Part shown: in pieces, positions 1-7,248 of the stretch
Layout of the letters: every line of letters starts with the position of its first letter
Position numbering within the stretch: the stretch's first letter is position 1
Assembly: GCF_024172085.1 (NCBI RefSeq)
Contig: NZ_JAMZDZ010000001.1
Span: 3,410,001 to 3,474,000, forward strand
DNA: 64,000 bases
Direction of reading: 5' to 3'
From: Hamadaea flava
GTDB taxonomy: Bacteria; Actinomycetota; Actinomycetes; Mycobacteriales; Micromonosporaceae
The notes under the pieces: model-generated
Databases searched by the model: none
What the model saw: the letters and a program-made list of their open reading frames with translations, nothing else
Told to the model about the DNA's origin: nothing
Program-made: the position numbers and the translations under genes

Positions 1-1864
1 CGGACAAGACCGACAGCGCGGCGGGCAGCGCGGAACGCCCGGCCGCGCCGACTGCGGCGTACTGCTGGATCAGCGTGTCGGCCTTGGCCGACCAGGGCAG
101 CAGCTCGCAGTCGAGCAGCAGCCAGTCCGTGCCCAGCTCGTCCCACAACCCGGCCTTCGTCACCGCGGTGCGTACCGAGGCGAGCAACTGCTCGGTCAGC
201 TCCTGACCGAAGAACGACCGCCCGGTACGCGTGTAGATCGCACCGGAAGCACCGTCATCGGCGAAGCTCGACTCGAGCGATCGGCAGACGAGGACGACCG
301 CGCGGGAGCCCATGTGCTTCTCCTCGCAGACGACCTGGCCGACCCCGGCTGCGGCGTAGTCGGCCAGGGCCGCGCCCGGGTGCTCCAGGTATCCGTCGAC
401 TGTGGATGTCGAAGCGGGCGCCATCGTCGGCGGCAGCCAGACCAGCCAGCGGGGATCGAGGGCGAACCGGCTCATCACCTCCAGCGCGGCGGCCGAGTGC
501 TCGGCGCGTACGGTCACCGTGCCGTGCCCGGTCTCGACGTGCCGCCGGCCCGTCACGGACTTCAGATCCAGCGCACGGTTGACCACCGGCGCGGCGGGTG
601 CGAGCGGCCGTGCCGGCGTGTAATGCTCGCGTACCGCCGGCACGGTGACGAGCTGCCGCTCCGGGTAACGCAGCGCGGTCAGCTTGCCGCCGAACACACA
701 GCCGGTGTCGAGGCAGATGGTGTTGTTGACCCACTCCGGTTCGACGGTCGGAGTGTGTCCATACACGACCATCGCCCTGCCCCGGTACTCCTCCGCCCAC
801 GGGTACCGCACGGGCAGGCCGTACTCGTCGGTCTCACCGGTCGTGTCGCCGAACATCGCGAAGCTGCGCACGCGGCCCGACGCCCGGCCGTGGTACTCCT
901 CCTTCAACCCGGCGTGCGCGATCACGAGCCGTCCCTCGTCCAGGACGTAGTGGCTGATCAGCCCGTTCAGGAAGGGCTCCAGACCGTCGACCGGGTCCCG
1001 CTCCAGCTGCTCCAGCGTCTCCGCCAGGCCGTGACGTACCTGCACGTTGCGGCCCTGCAGCTTCTTCAGGAGCTTCGCCTCGTGGTTGCCCGCGACACAC
1101 AGGGCGGTCCCGGCCGCGACCATGCCCATCACCAGGCGCAGGACCGCGGGCGAGTCCGGACCGCGGTCCACCAGGTCACCCACGAACAGGGCGATACGCC
1201 CAGCGGGGTGGACGGCGTTCACCACCCGCCCGCGCTCGTCCCGTTCAGCGGTGTAGCCGAGTTCGGTCAGCAGCGAGAGCAGCTCGTCGAAACAGCCGTG
1301 CACGTCACCGATGACATCGAAGGGGCCGGTCATCTCCCGGCGATCGTTGAACAGCTTCTCGTAGCGCAGTTCGATGCTGTCGACCTGCTCTGGGCGTACC
1401 ACATGGATCTTGCGGAACCCCTCGCGGCCGAGCGAGCCCAGCGAACGCCGCAGGTCGCGATGCTGGCGGCGGACCACCTCGCGGCCGAAGGCACGGTCGG
1501 ACCGGACCTGCGTGCGTTCCCAGCAGGTGGGTTCGGGGGTGTCGAGGACGATCGCGACGGGGAGCACGTCGTGCTCGCGGGCGAGTCTGACCAGCCCGGC
1601 GCGAGCGTGGCTCTGGACGTTCGTCGCGTCGACCACGGTGAGACGGCCGCCAGCCAGCCGCTTGCCCGCGATGTAGTGCAGCGCCTCGAAGGCCTCGGCG
1701 GTGACGGTCTGGTCGTTCTCGTCGTCGGCGAGCAGGCCGCGGAACGCGTCGCTGGAGAGCACCTGCGTCGAGCGGAAGTGGCGACGGGCGAAGGTGGACT
1801 TGCCGGAGCCGGTCACGCCGACCAGGACCACGAGCGCCAGCTCGGGAATATCCAATGTAGTCAT
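1..1864 (-). CDS. pnkp: Polynucleotide kinase-phosphatase of bacterial RNA repair (Pnkp), 3' part beyond the window
   Basis: This gene reads off the left edge; about 621 residues are visible of a family usually near 850. It heals and seals broken RNA: 5'-OH kinase, 2',3'-phosphatase and a ligase-like adenylyltransferase. The visible domains are in family order. The kinase P-loop GVTGSGKST is at residues 16-24. The metallophosphatase has GDVHGC (186-191), GDLVDRG (229-235) and GNHE (259-262). The adenylyltransferase has the nucleotidyl lysine in EEKHMGSR (Lys516). The ATG follows the hen1 stop directly (TAAATG) and its Shine-Dalgarno AAGGAGG lies inside the hen1 3' end, so the two are translationally coupled. 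In this family Pnkp cannot ligate without Hen1. All catalytic signatures seen are intact. The C-terminal ligase tail cannot be judged. Confidence 0.95.
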   Translation of the reverse strand, partial: MTTLDIPELALVVLVGVTGSGKSTFARRHFRSTQVLSSDAFRGLLADDENDQTVTAEAFEALHYIAGKRLAGGRLTVVDATNVQSHARAGLVRLAREHDVLPVAIVLDTPEPTCWERTQVRSDRAFGREVVRRQHRDLRRSLGSLGREGFRKIHVVRPEQVDSIELRYEKLFNDRREMTGPFDVIGDVHGCFDELLSLLTELGYTAERDERGRVVNAVHPAGRIALFVGDLVDRGPDSPAVLRLVMGMVAAGTALCVAGNHEAKLLKKLQGRNVQVRHGLAETLEQLERDPVDGLEPFLNGLISHYVLDEGRLVIAHAGLKEEYHGRASGRVRSFAMFGDTTGETDEYGLPVRYPWAEEYRGRAMVVYGHTPTVEPEWVNNTICLDTGCVFGGKLTALRYPERQLVTVPAVREHYTPARPLAPAAPVVNRALDLKSVTGRRHVETGHGTVTVRAEHSAAALEVMSRFALDPRWLVWLPPTMAPASTSTVDGYLEHPGAALADYAAAGVGQVVCEEKHMGSRAVVLVCRSLESSFADDGASGAIYTRTGRSFFGQELTEQLLASVRTAVTKAGLWDELGTDWLLLDCELLPWSAKADTLIQQYAAVGAAGRSALPAALSVLS

Positions 1865-3262
1865 TTATGCTGCCTCCTTCCGGAACAGGGCCAGTTGCGT
1901 GGGGGTGCCGACCTCGGGGTCCTCGTCGCCGACACCACGGAACTCGACTTGGTAGCCATGGCGCTCGGAGACGCCCCCGGCCCAGGCCGTGAACTGCTCC
2001 CGCGTCCACTCGAACCGATGGTCGCCGTGCCGGTGCCGGCCTTCCGGCAGCGACTCGTAGCGCACGTTGTACTCGACGTTGGGCGTGGTCACGACGACCG
2101 CGCCGGGCTGGGCGTGGGCGAACACCGCGTCCTCCAGCGCGGGCAGCCGCGCCTCGTCCACGTGCTCGATGACCTCCATGAGCACGGCCGCGTCATAGCC
2201 GCGCAGCCGGTCGTCGCGGTAGGTCAGCGCCGACTGGATCAGCTTGATCCGGGCCTTCTGCCGGTCGGGCAGCCGGTCGAGCCGGATCCGCCGGGCGGCG
2301 ACGTCGAGCACCGCCGGGGATACGTCGGCCCCGACGATCTGCGTGTATCGCCGGTCCCGTAGGAGGTCGCCGATGAGCGCGCCCGGCCCGCAGCCGAGGT
2401 CGAGCACCGTCGTCGCACCGGTGTCCGCCAACGCCGCCAGCACCGCGGCCCGGCGCAGCGCGTTGAGCGGCTTACGCTTCGGCTCCAGCTCCTCCCGCTC
2501 CGGCTCCACCGAGTCGGGCTCGTCCGTCGCGAGCTGGTTGAGGGCGCGTTCGGTCAACGCCCGGCTGTGGGCGAGATAGCGGCGCGTGATCAGGCCGCGC
2601 TCGGGGTGACCGGCCAGCCAGCCGTCGCCGGCCCGCAGCAGCTTCTCGATCTCGTCGGGCGCGACCCAGTAGTGCTTGGCGTCGTCCAGCACCGGCAGCA
2701 GCACGTACAGATGGTTGAGCGCGTCGGCAAGGCGTACGCGGCCGGTCAGGCGCAGGTCGGCGTAACGGCTCGCGCCCCACTCGGGCAGCTGCTCGTCCAG
2801 CGGGATGGCCGTTGCCTCGACGGTCCAGCCCAGCGGCGCGAACAGGCGCTCGGCGACGGCCGCGCCGCCCCTACAGCGCAGCACCGGCACGCGGATCTCC
2901 AGATCGATCGGAGTCGCGGCCAGCTCAGGTCGATCCTTGGTGCTCCCCCTCATCGCCGACCGGAAAGCGCGGTTCATCGCTGCGACGAGCAGGCTCGACG
3001 CCGCGTACGCCCGGTCGTTGACGTATTGATTGAGCTGCCGGGCCGCGTCCTTGTGCGCTTTGGAGTCGGCCAGCGTCTGCGGGTCGACCTCCAAGAGCAG
3101 GGCCGCCGTGCAGCGCTCCGGAGTCGCCTCCGGAAACAGCACGGTCGCCTCGCCCCACGGCACGTCGAAGCGGTGCACCCGATCCGGGTGCTTGACCAGG
3201 AGGTAGCCGAGATCGGTCCCGGGAGTCTCCGGGGTCCCCGTCATCGTGATCATCAGCAGCAC
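1865..3262 (-). CDS. hen1: 3'-terminal RNA ribose 2'-O-methyltransferase Hen1
   Basis: Hen1 methylates the 2'-OH of the 3' end of a cleaved RNA before Pnkp joins it, which protects the repaired junction from a second cut. The 465-residue product has the bacterial layout. An N-terminal domain (about 1-250) supports Pnkp ligation. The C-terminal methyltransferase has the SAM motif DLGCGPG (288-294) and the metal site EVIEH (Glu363, Glu366, His367) with a further His near 415. The GTG at 3262 was chosen because VLLMIT at the N-terminus matches the usual MLLTIT start of the family. A longer frame reaches 3307 but has no recognisable extra sequence. It is the first gene of a two-gene operon with pnkp. 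Confidence 0.93.
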   Translation of the reverse strand: MLLMITMTGTPETPGTDLGYLLVKHPDRVHRFDVPWGEATVLFPEATPERCTAALLLEVDPQTLADSKAHKDAARQLNQYVNDRAYAASSLLVAAMNRAFRSAMRGSTKDRPELAATPIDLEIRVPVLRCRGGAAVAERLFAPLGWTVEATAIPLDEQLPEWGASRYADLRLTGRVRLADALNHLYVLLPVLDDAKHYWVAPDEIEKLLRAGDGWLAGHPERGLITRRYLAHSRALTERALNQLATDEPDSVEPEREELEPKRKPLNALRRAAVLAALADTGATTVLDLGCGPGALIGDLLRDRRYTQIVGADVSPAVLDVAARRIRLDRLPDRQKARIKLIQSALTYRDDRLRGYDAAVLMEVIEHVDEARLPALEDAVFAHAQPGAVVVTTPNVEYNVRYESLPEGRHRHGDHRFEWTREQFTAWAGGVSERHGYQVEFRGVGDEDPEVGTPTQLALFRKEAA

Positions 3263-3356
3263 CCGGCCATGGTGCGGGTTATTTCCGCAGCGTGCAAGCG
3301 GTTTCATTGCCGCACACCCACCGGCTCTTGACCCGGGTGCGGAGCCCCCTTTGGGC

Positions 3357-3415
3357 GCAGATCACGGTTACGCAGGCCATTCCAGTGCCGGGATGCATGG
3401 ATAACCGTGATCTGC
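3357..3415. repeat. Intergenic 14-bp perfect inverted repeat with GATC arms
   Basis: GCAGATCACGGTTA (3357-3370) is repeated as its exact reverse complement at 3402-3415, separated by 31 bp. It lies between the start of hen1 and the end of the tetR gene, about 95 bp upstream of hen1. It lacks a T-run, so a simple intrinsic terminator is unlikely. It may be a regulator site for hen1-pnkp or a dispersed palindromic repeat like the other GATC palindromes in this window. Confidence 0.6.
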
Positions 3416-3475
3416 ATCCGGTCGGCGCGGTGGCGGTCGGGTGTCAGGGTTGTCGGGCGAGACAGCAGCCCGGCG

Positions 3476-4093
3476 TTACAGGGATGGGCGGCTGCGCAGG
3501 ACCGCGACCAGGCCGGCCTGCACTTCCTCGACCGGCCGCTCCGGTGAGAAGATCAGCCAGTCGAGCGCGACGACGAGACCTGCCCCGAACAGCGCGGACG
3601 CCGAGATCCGGGGGTCCAGTTCCGGCGGGAAGTCGCCCGACTCCACCCCGGCTTCGAGCACCTCGGCGATGACGCTGATGGCTTGTTCGCGTACGAGGAG
3701 GATGGTCTGCTGCCATTCCCGGTTGGTCCGCCACATCTCGGCCAGCAGCAGTTGCGCGAACGCCTGATAGCGCTGGATGTAGGACAGCTGCGCCCCGATC
3801 AGCGCAGTGATCGCCTCTCGCGGCGGCAGTCCCTCGATCGCCGTACGCGACTCCTCCGCGAGCAGGCCGACGCCGTACCGCAGCAGTTCCTCGTAGAGGG
3901 CGGTCTTCGACGCGAAGTTGTAGAACACCGTGCCCTTGGCGACGCCCGCACGCTCGGCGATCTCGTCGACCGTCGTCGCGGTGAAACCCTGCTCGGCGAT
4001 CAGCCCGACGGCGGCCTCGAAGATCTTCAGCCGCGTCGCGTCGCGCCGCCGGGTCCGCCCGTCGGCGGCGTTGCTGAGGGTACGCCGTTCCAC
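3476..4093 (-). CDS. TetR/AcrR-family transcriptional regulator
   Basis: This is a one-component repressor of about 205 residues. The N-terminal helix-turn-helix reads IFEAAVGLIAEQGF, then TVDEIAERAGVAKGTVFYNF, the classic TetR signature. The C-terminal ligand domain is variable and gives no hint of the inducer. The GTG at 4093 is preferred because GGGGG precedes it; a longer frame begins at 4135. It is the last gene of a likely minus-strand set: degenerate ABC ATPase, YhgE/Pip protein, TetR. That arrangement suggests it represses the YhgE cassette and itself. A repeat element fills the gap to the YhgE gene. Confidence 0.85.
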   Translation of the reverse strand: MERRTLSNAADGRTRRRDATRLKIFEAAVGLIAEQGFTATTVDEIAERAGVAKGTVFYNFASKTALYEELLRYGVGLLAEESRTAIEGLPPREAITALIGAQLSYIQRYQAFAQLLLAEMWRTNREWQQTILLVREQAISVIAEVLEAGVESGDFPPELDPRISASALFGAGLVVALDWLIFSPERPVEEVQAGLVAVLRSRPSL

Positions 4094-4141
4094 GCCCCCA
4101 GTCTCACATGCCTGGTTTCCGGCGAAGTCGATCACCCGCTT

Positions 4142-4211
4142 ACGGAGTCGATCAGGGTGCTATGGACACGACACGCCGGTTGATCACGACCGTTAGTTCA
4201 TGATCGCGCGG
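4142..4211. repeat. Dispersed 70-bp repeat, copy 1
   Basis: This stretch matches 48992-49061 in the same orientation at 58 of 70 positions. It starts ACGGAGTCGATCAGGG and ends TTCATGATCGCGCGG. It covers the gap between the YhgE and TetR genes and continues into the YhgE 3' end, supplying its last residues and stop codon. The hairpin that is perfect in copy 2 is degraded here. It is probably a REP-like family with more copies elsewhere in the genome. Confidence 0.75.
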
Positions 4212-6370
4212 AAAGCCACCGGGCTAGAGGGTGAGGACGGGTGGAGGGTGGTGACGGTGAGGCGGCGGGAGCGGCGGGCGGCGAGCGCGGTCAGCGCGAA
4301 GCAGCCCGCGGCGAACCCGGTCAGCACCAGCACGGCGGTCCAGACGGTGTCGAGCGGGCCGCCGACGGTCAGCCGCCGGAGTGCCCCGATGACGTAGGTC
4401 ATGGGCAGCCAGGGGTGCATCGCCTGGAAGAACCCGGGTGAGGTCTGCACCGGATAGGTGCCGCCGGACGAGGTCAGTTGCAGCATGAGCAGGGCGAGTG
4501 CGACGAGGCGACCGGGTGCGCCCAGGATCGCGCCCAGCATCTGCAGGATCGCGGTGAACGTCAGCGAGGTCAGGATCAGCAGCCCAAGCGTGCCCGCCGG
4601 GTGGACCGGGATCAGGCCGAGGGCGTACCGGAGGACCAGGTAGAGCACGATCGCCTGGGCGGTGCCGACGACGGCGGCCGGCAGGTATCCGGCGTACGCC
4701 ACGCGCCAGGCGGGGGCGCCGGAGACGGCGTGCCGCCGGGTCAGCGGCCGGAGCAGCATGTAGGTCAGCATCGCGCCGACCCACAGCGCCAACGCCAGGA
4801 AGTAGGGCGCGAATCCGACGCCGTAGGTGGCCGCCGCGTGCCGCGTGTCGCGCTGGAGCGCCACCGGGTCGCCGAGGACGCCCGCCCGGGCCGCCCGATC
4901 GTCGGCGTCGTAGCCGGGGATCTGCGACGCGCCGTCGGCGAGTCCGTTCGCCAGCCGCAGCGCGCCGGAGTCCAGCGTCGCGAGGCCCGTGGCCAGGCTG
5001 CGCGTACCGGCGGAGAGGTCGGCCAGCCCGCCGTCCAGTTGCCGGGCGCCGGACGAGAGCCGGTAAAGCCCACCCGACAACTGGTGCGCGCTGGTCGCTG
5101 CGGTGTGCGTACCCTCCTGCAATTGAGAAGCGCCACTGGCGAGCGCGGTGAGGCCGGCGGAAAGCTGGTCCACCTGGGATCGGGCGGCGGCGACGCGGTC
5201 CGCGAGGGTGGGCGCGGCCTGGGCCACGGCGCGGGCCTGCGCCGCGACGGTGCGCAACTGGTCCGCGAGCCGGTCCAGGTCCGCGGTCGCGAGCCGATCG
5301 CGCAGGTCGCGCGCGGTCTGGGTGGCCTCGGCGGCGGCTTGGCGGGCGGCGACGTAGGCCGCGTCGTCGGCCAGTCCGGGGGTCGCCGCGGCCAGCGAGT
5401 CGAGTTTCTGTTCGACCTCAGTGGTACGCCCAACGGCGCGGTCGGCGACCGCCGGCAATTCGTCGAGGTGAGCGGCGATGGCGTCGGCTCCGGTCGCGAT
5501 GGCCGTGGCCGCGGCCGCGATGTCGTCGGCGTGTTCGCGGAGCGCCGGTTCGGCGGTGTCGGCCGCCTCGTCCACGAGCGCCGCGAGCTGGCGACCGCCC
5601 GCCGCCGCCTGGGCTGTGCCGTCCGCGAGCTGGTCGGACCCGGCGGCGAGAGTGTCCAAACCGGACGCCAACTGGGCCGACCCCGAGGCGGCCGCGGCGG
5701 TGCCGTCGGCGATCTTCCCGGCGCCGCCCTGCGCTTGACCGGCCCCGGTCGCCAGCTTGCCCGCGCCGGCGCTCGCGTCGTCCGCGCCGTCGGCGAGCTG
5801 GGCCGCGCCGTCGGCCGCTTCGGCGGTCTGCGTCTTGAGGTCGGTGAAGCCGAGCAGCATCCGGTCGAAGTATTTCGCGGCGGCACTGCTCGCCGCGGCC
5901 GCCCGGATCTCGGTGAACGCGCTGCGGGCCAGCAGCCCGGACAGGTAGTTGGTGCTGTCGTCGCTGGTGACCTGCAGGCGACCGGCCGACGCCGGACGCC
6001 CGGCGTCGGGAGCGTCCGCCAGGTGCTGGGAGAAGTCGGCCGGGATCACCAGGATCAGGTGGTACTCGCCGCTTTCCAGACCGCGTTCGGCGTCGGCGCG
6101 GTTGGTCGGGATCCAGCCGAAGACTTGGCGGTCGACGAGTTCGTCGGCGAGATCCCGCCCGGCGTGCACGACGTCGCCGGCGCTGCTCGTAGCGGCCTGG
6201 TCGGCCTGGACGAGCGCGACCGGGATGTGCTTGAGGTTGCCGTAGGGGTCCCAGAACGCGGCCAGGTAGAGCGCGCCGTAGAGCAGGGGGACGACGGTCA
6301 GGACCGCGAGCGCGGCGCGGGTCAGCCGATGCCGGCCGAATCGGCGCAGCTCGGAACGAGCAGGGCTCAT
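4193..6370 (-). CDS. YhgE/Pip-family membrane protein
   Basis: This 725-residue protein belongs to the YhgE/Pip group, related to ABC-2 type permeases. One transmembrane helix (about 17-37) follows a basic N-terminus. A long extracytoplasmic region comes next and is built from repeated short ladders of the type LADGA..ASGAG..L, alternating with Ala-rich coiled coil. Four to six C-terminal helices (about 510-710) follow. The start ATG overlaps the stop of the upstream ATPase (ATGA), so the pair is coupled. The family includes ESX-linked and phage-receptor proteins in Firmicutes; its role in actinomycetes is unclear. The 3' end lies inside the dispersed repeat at 4142-4211. Confidence 0.87.
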   Translation of the reverse strand: MSPARSELRRFGRHRLTRAALAVLTVVPLLYGALYLAAFWDPYGNLKHIPVALVQADQAATSSAGDVVHAGRDLADELVDRQVFGWIPTNRADAERGLESGEYHLILVIPADFSQHLADAPDAGRPASAGRLQVTSDDSTNYLSGLLARSAFTEIRAAAASSAAAKYFDRMLLGFTDLKTQTAEAADGAAQLADGADDASAGAGKLATGAGQAQGGAGKIADGTAAAASGSAQLASGLDTLAAGSDQLADGTAQAAAGGRQLAALVDEAADTAEPALREHADDIAAAATAIATGADAIAAHLDELPAVADRAVGRTTEVEQKLDSLAAATPGLADDAAYVAARQAAAEATQTARDLRDRLATADLDRLADQLRTVAAQARAVAQAAPTLADRVAAARSQVDQLSAGLTALASGASQLQEGTHTAATSAHQLSGGLYRLSSGARQLDGGLADLSAGTRSLATGLATLDSGALRLANGLADGASQIPGYDADDRAARAGVLGDPVALQRDTRHAAATYGVGFAPYFLALALWVGAMLTYMLLRPLTRRHAVSGAPAWRVAYAGYLPAAVVGTAQAIVLYLVLRYALGLIPVHPAGTLGLLILTSLTFTAILQMLGAILGAPGRLVALALLMLQLTSSGGTYPVQTSPGFFQAMHPWLPMTYVIGALRRLTVGGPLDTVWTAVLVLTGFAAGCFALTALAARRSRRLTVTTLHPSSPSSPVAFRAIMN

Positions 6371-7080
6371 CGGGTGATCTCCACGATCTGATCGGGGGCG
6401 TACGCGGTCGCCTCGCGCGCGGTGAGGACCACGGCCCGGCCGGTGGCCCGCAGCGCGGCGGCGAGGTCGCGTTGTTCGTCGAAGGTGAGCCCGAGGTCGG
6501 CGTCGTCGACGGCGATCACCGCCGGATCGGCGAGCAGGGCCAGCTCGATCATGAGGCGGTGCCGATCGATCGGCGTCAGCTCGCCGGCCTTCGTCATGAG
6601 GTCGAACGGCAGACGCTGTCCGGCCTGGTCGAGAGCCTGCTTGTGGCGTACGCGGCGGGCCCGGGTCGGCAGCCCGATCGGGCGCAGCAGCCGGAGGCGT
6701 TCGTCGAGGTGTTCCTGGGCGGTCAGCATCGGCTCCGGCTCGTGTACGCCGGGGACCAGCCCGAGCGCGGTCTTGGCGCGGACCACGACGCCGTGGCGGT
6801 GCCGGAAGTTCCCCGTCAGGGAGAGCAGGGCGGCCGTCCGGCCGCTGCCGGGCGTCCCGGTGAGCACGACCAGCTCGCCTGGGTAGACCTCCAGGTCGAA
6901 CCGTCCGAACACCGCTCGACTGGTGTGATGACCGAGCCCGCGGGCCGCCAGGACCGGGGCGGGCACCGCGGGCTCTTCAGTCGTGTCCCCTGCATTGAGC
7001 GGCAGCGGTCCGGCCGTCGCGTCGTCCGCGCTTCCCTCATCGCACGTCGCCGGGTCGGTCAGGACCTCCGCAGTGTTCAC
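6367..7080 (-). CDS. ABC transporter ATPase-like protein with degenerate motifs
   Basis: This is a protein of about 237 residues with the outline of an ABC ATPase. Its Walker A region reads GTPGSGRTA, with Arg where the catalytic Lys should be. The LSGGQ signature is replaced by LTPIDRHR. Walker B survives as AVIAVDDAD but lacks the usual Glu. It is translationally coupled to the YhgE/Pip gene. It may be a regulatory or structural partner instead of an active ATPase; the same Arg may also be a tolerated variant in YhgE-linked ATPases. GTG at 7080 and TTG at 7095 both have a GGAG five bases upstream; GTG is chosen. Confidence 0.7.
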   Translation of the reverse strand: MNTAEVLTDPATCDEGSADDATAGPLPLNAGDTTEEPAVPAPVLAARGLGHHTSRAVFGRFDLEVYPGELVVLTGTPGSGRTAALLSLTGNFRHRHGVVVRAKTALGLVPGVHEPEPMLTAQEHLDERLRLLRPIGLPTRARRVRHKQALDQAGQRLPFDLMTKAGELTPIDRHRLMIELALLADPAVIAVDDADLGLTFDEQRDLAAALRATGRAVVLTAREATAYAPDQIVEITR

Positions 7081-7248
7081 TGCCACTCCAGACAATGCTG
7101 CTCCAGAGAATTAAGACTGACTGGTCGGTACAGAAACTTACAGCACGGTCGCCCGATTCGCCACTCTGAACCGGTAGTCAGGCCGTTGCTGCAGGTGAAC
7201 ATGCCCGCGGACCGATGTTTCTGAACGGTAACTTTCGACCGAACGGCT

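Noticed and set aside
314-2362. Long plus-strand open frame opposite hen1-pnkp
   Set aside because: It is an antisense shadow of high-GC coding sequence; the minus-strand frames match the two known families with every catalytic motif.
4478-6391. Plus-strand open frame of 637 codons opposite the YhgE/Pip gene
   Set aside because: Low-complexity Arg/Gly/Gln composition from GC skew, no domain; the opposite frame is a clear family member.
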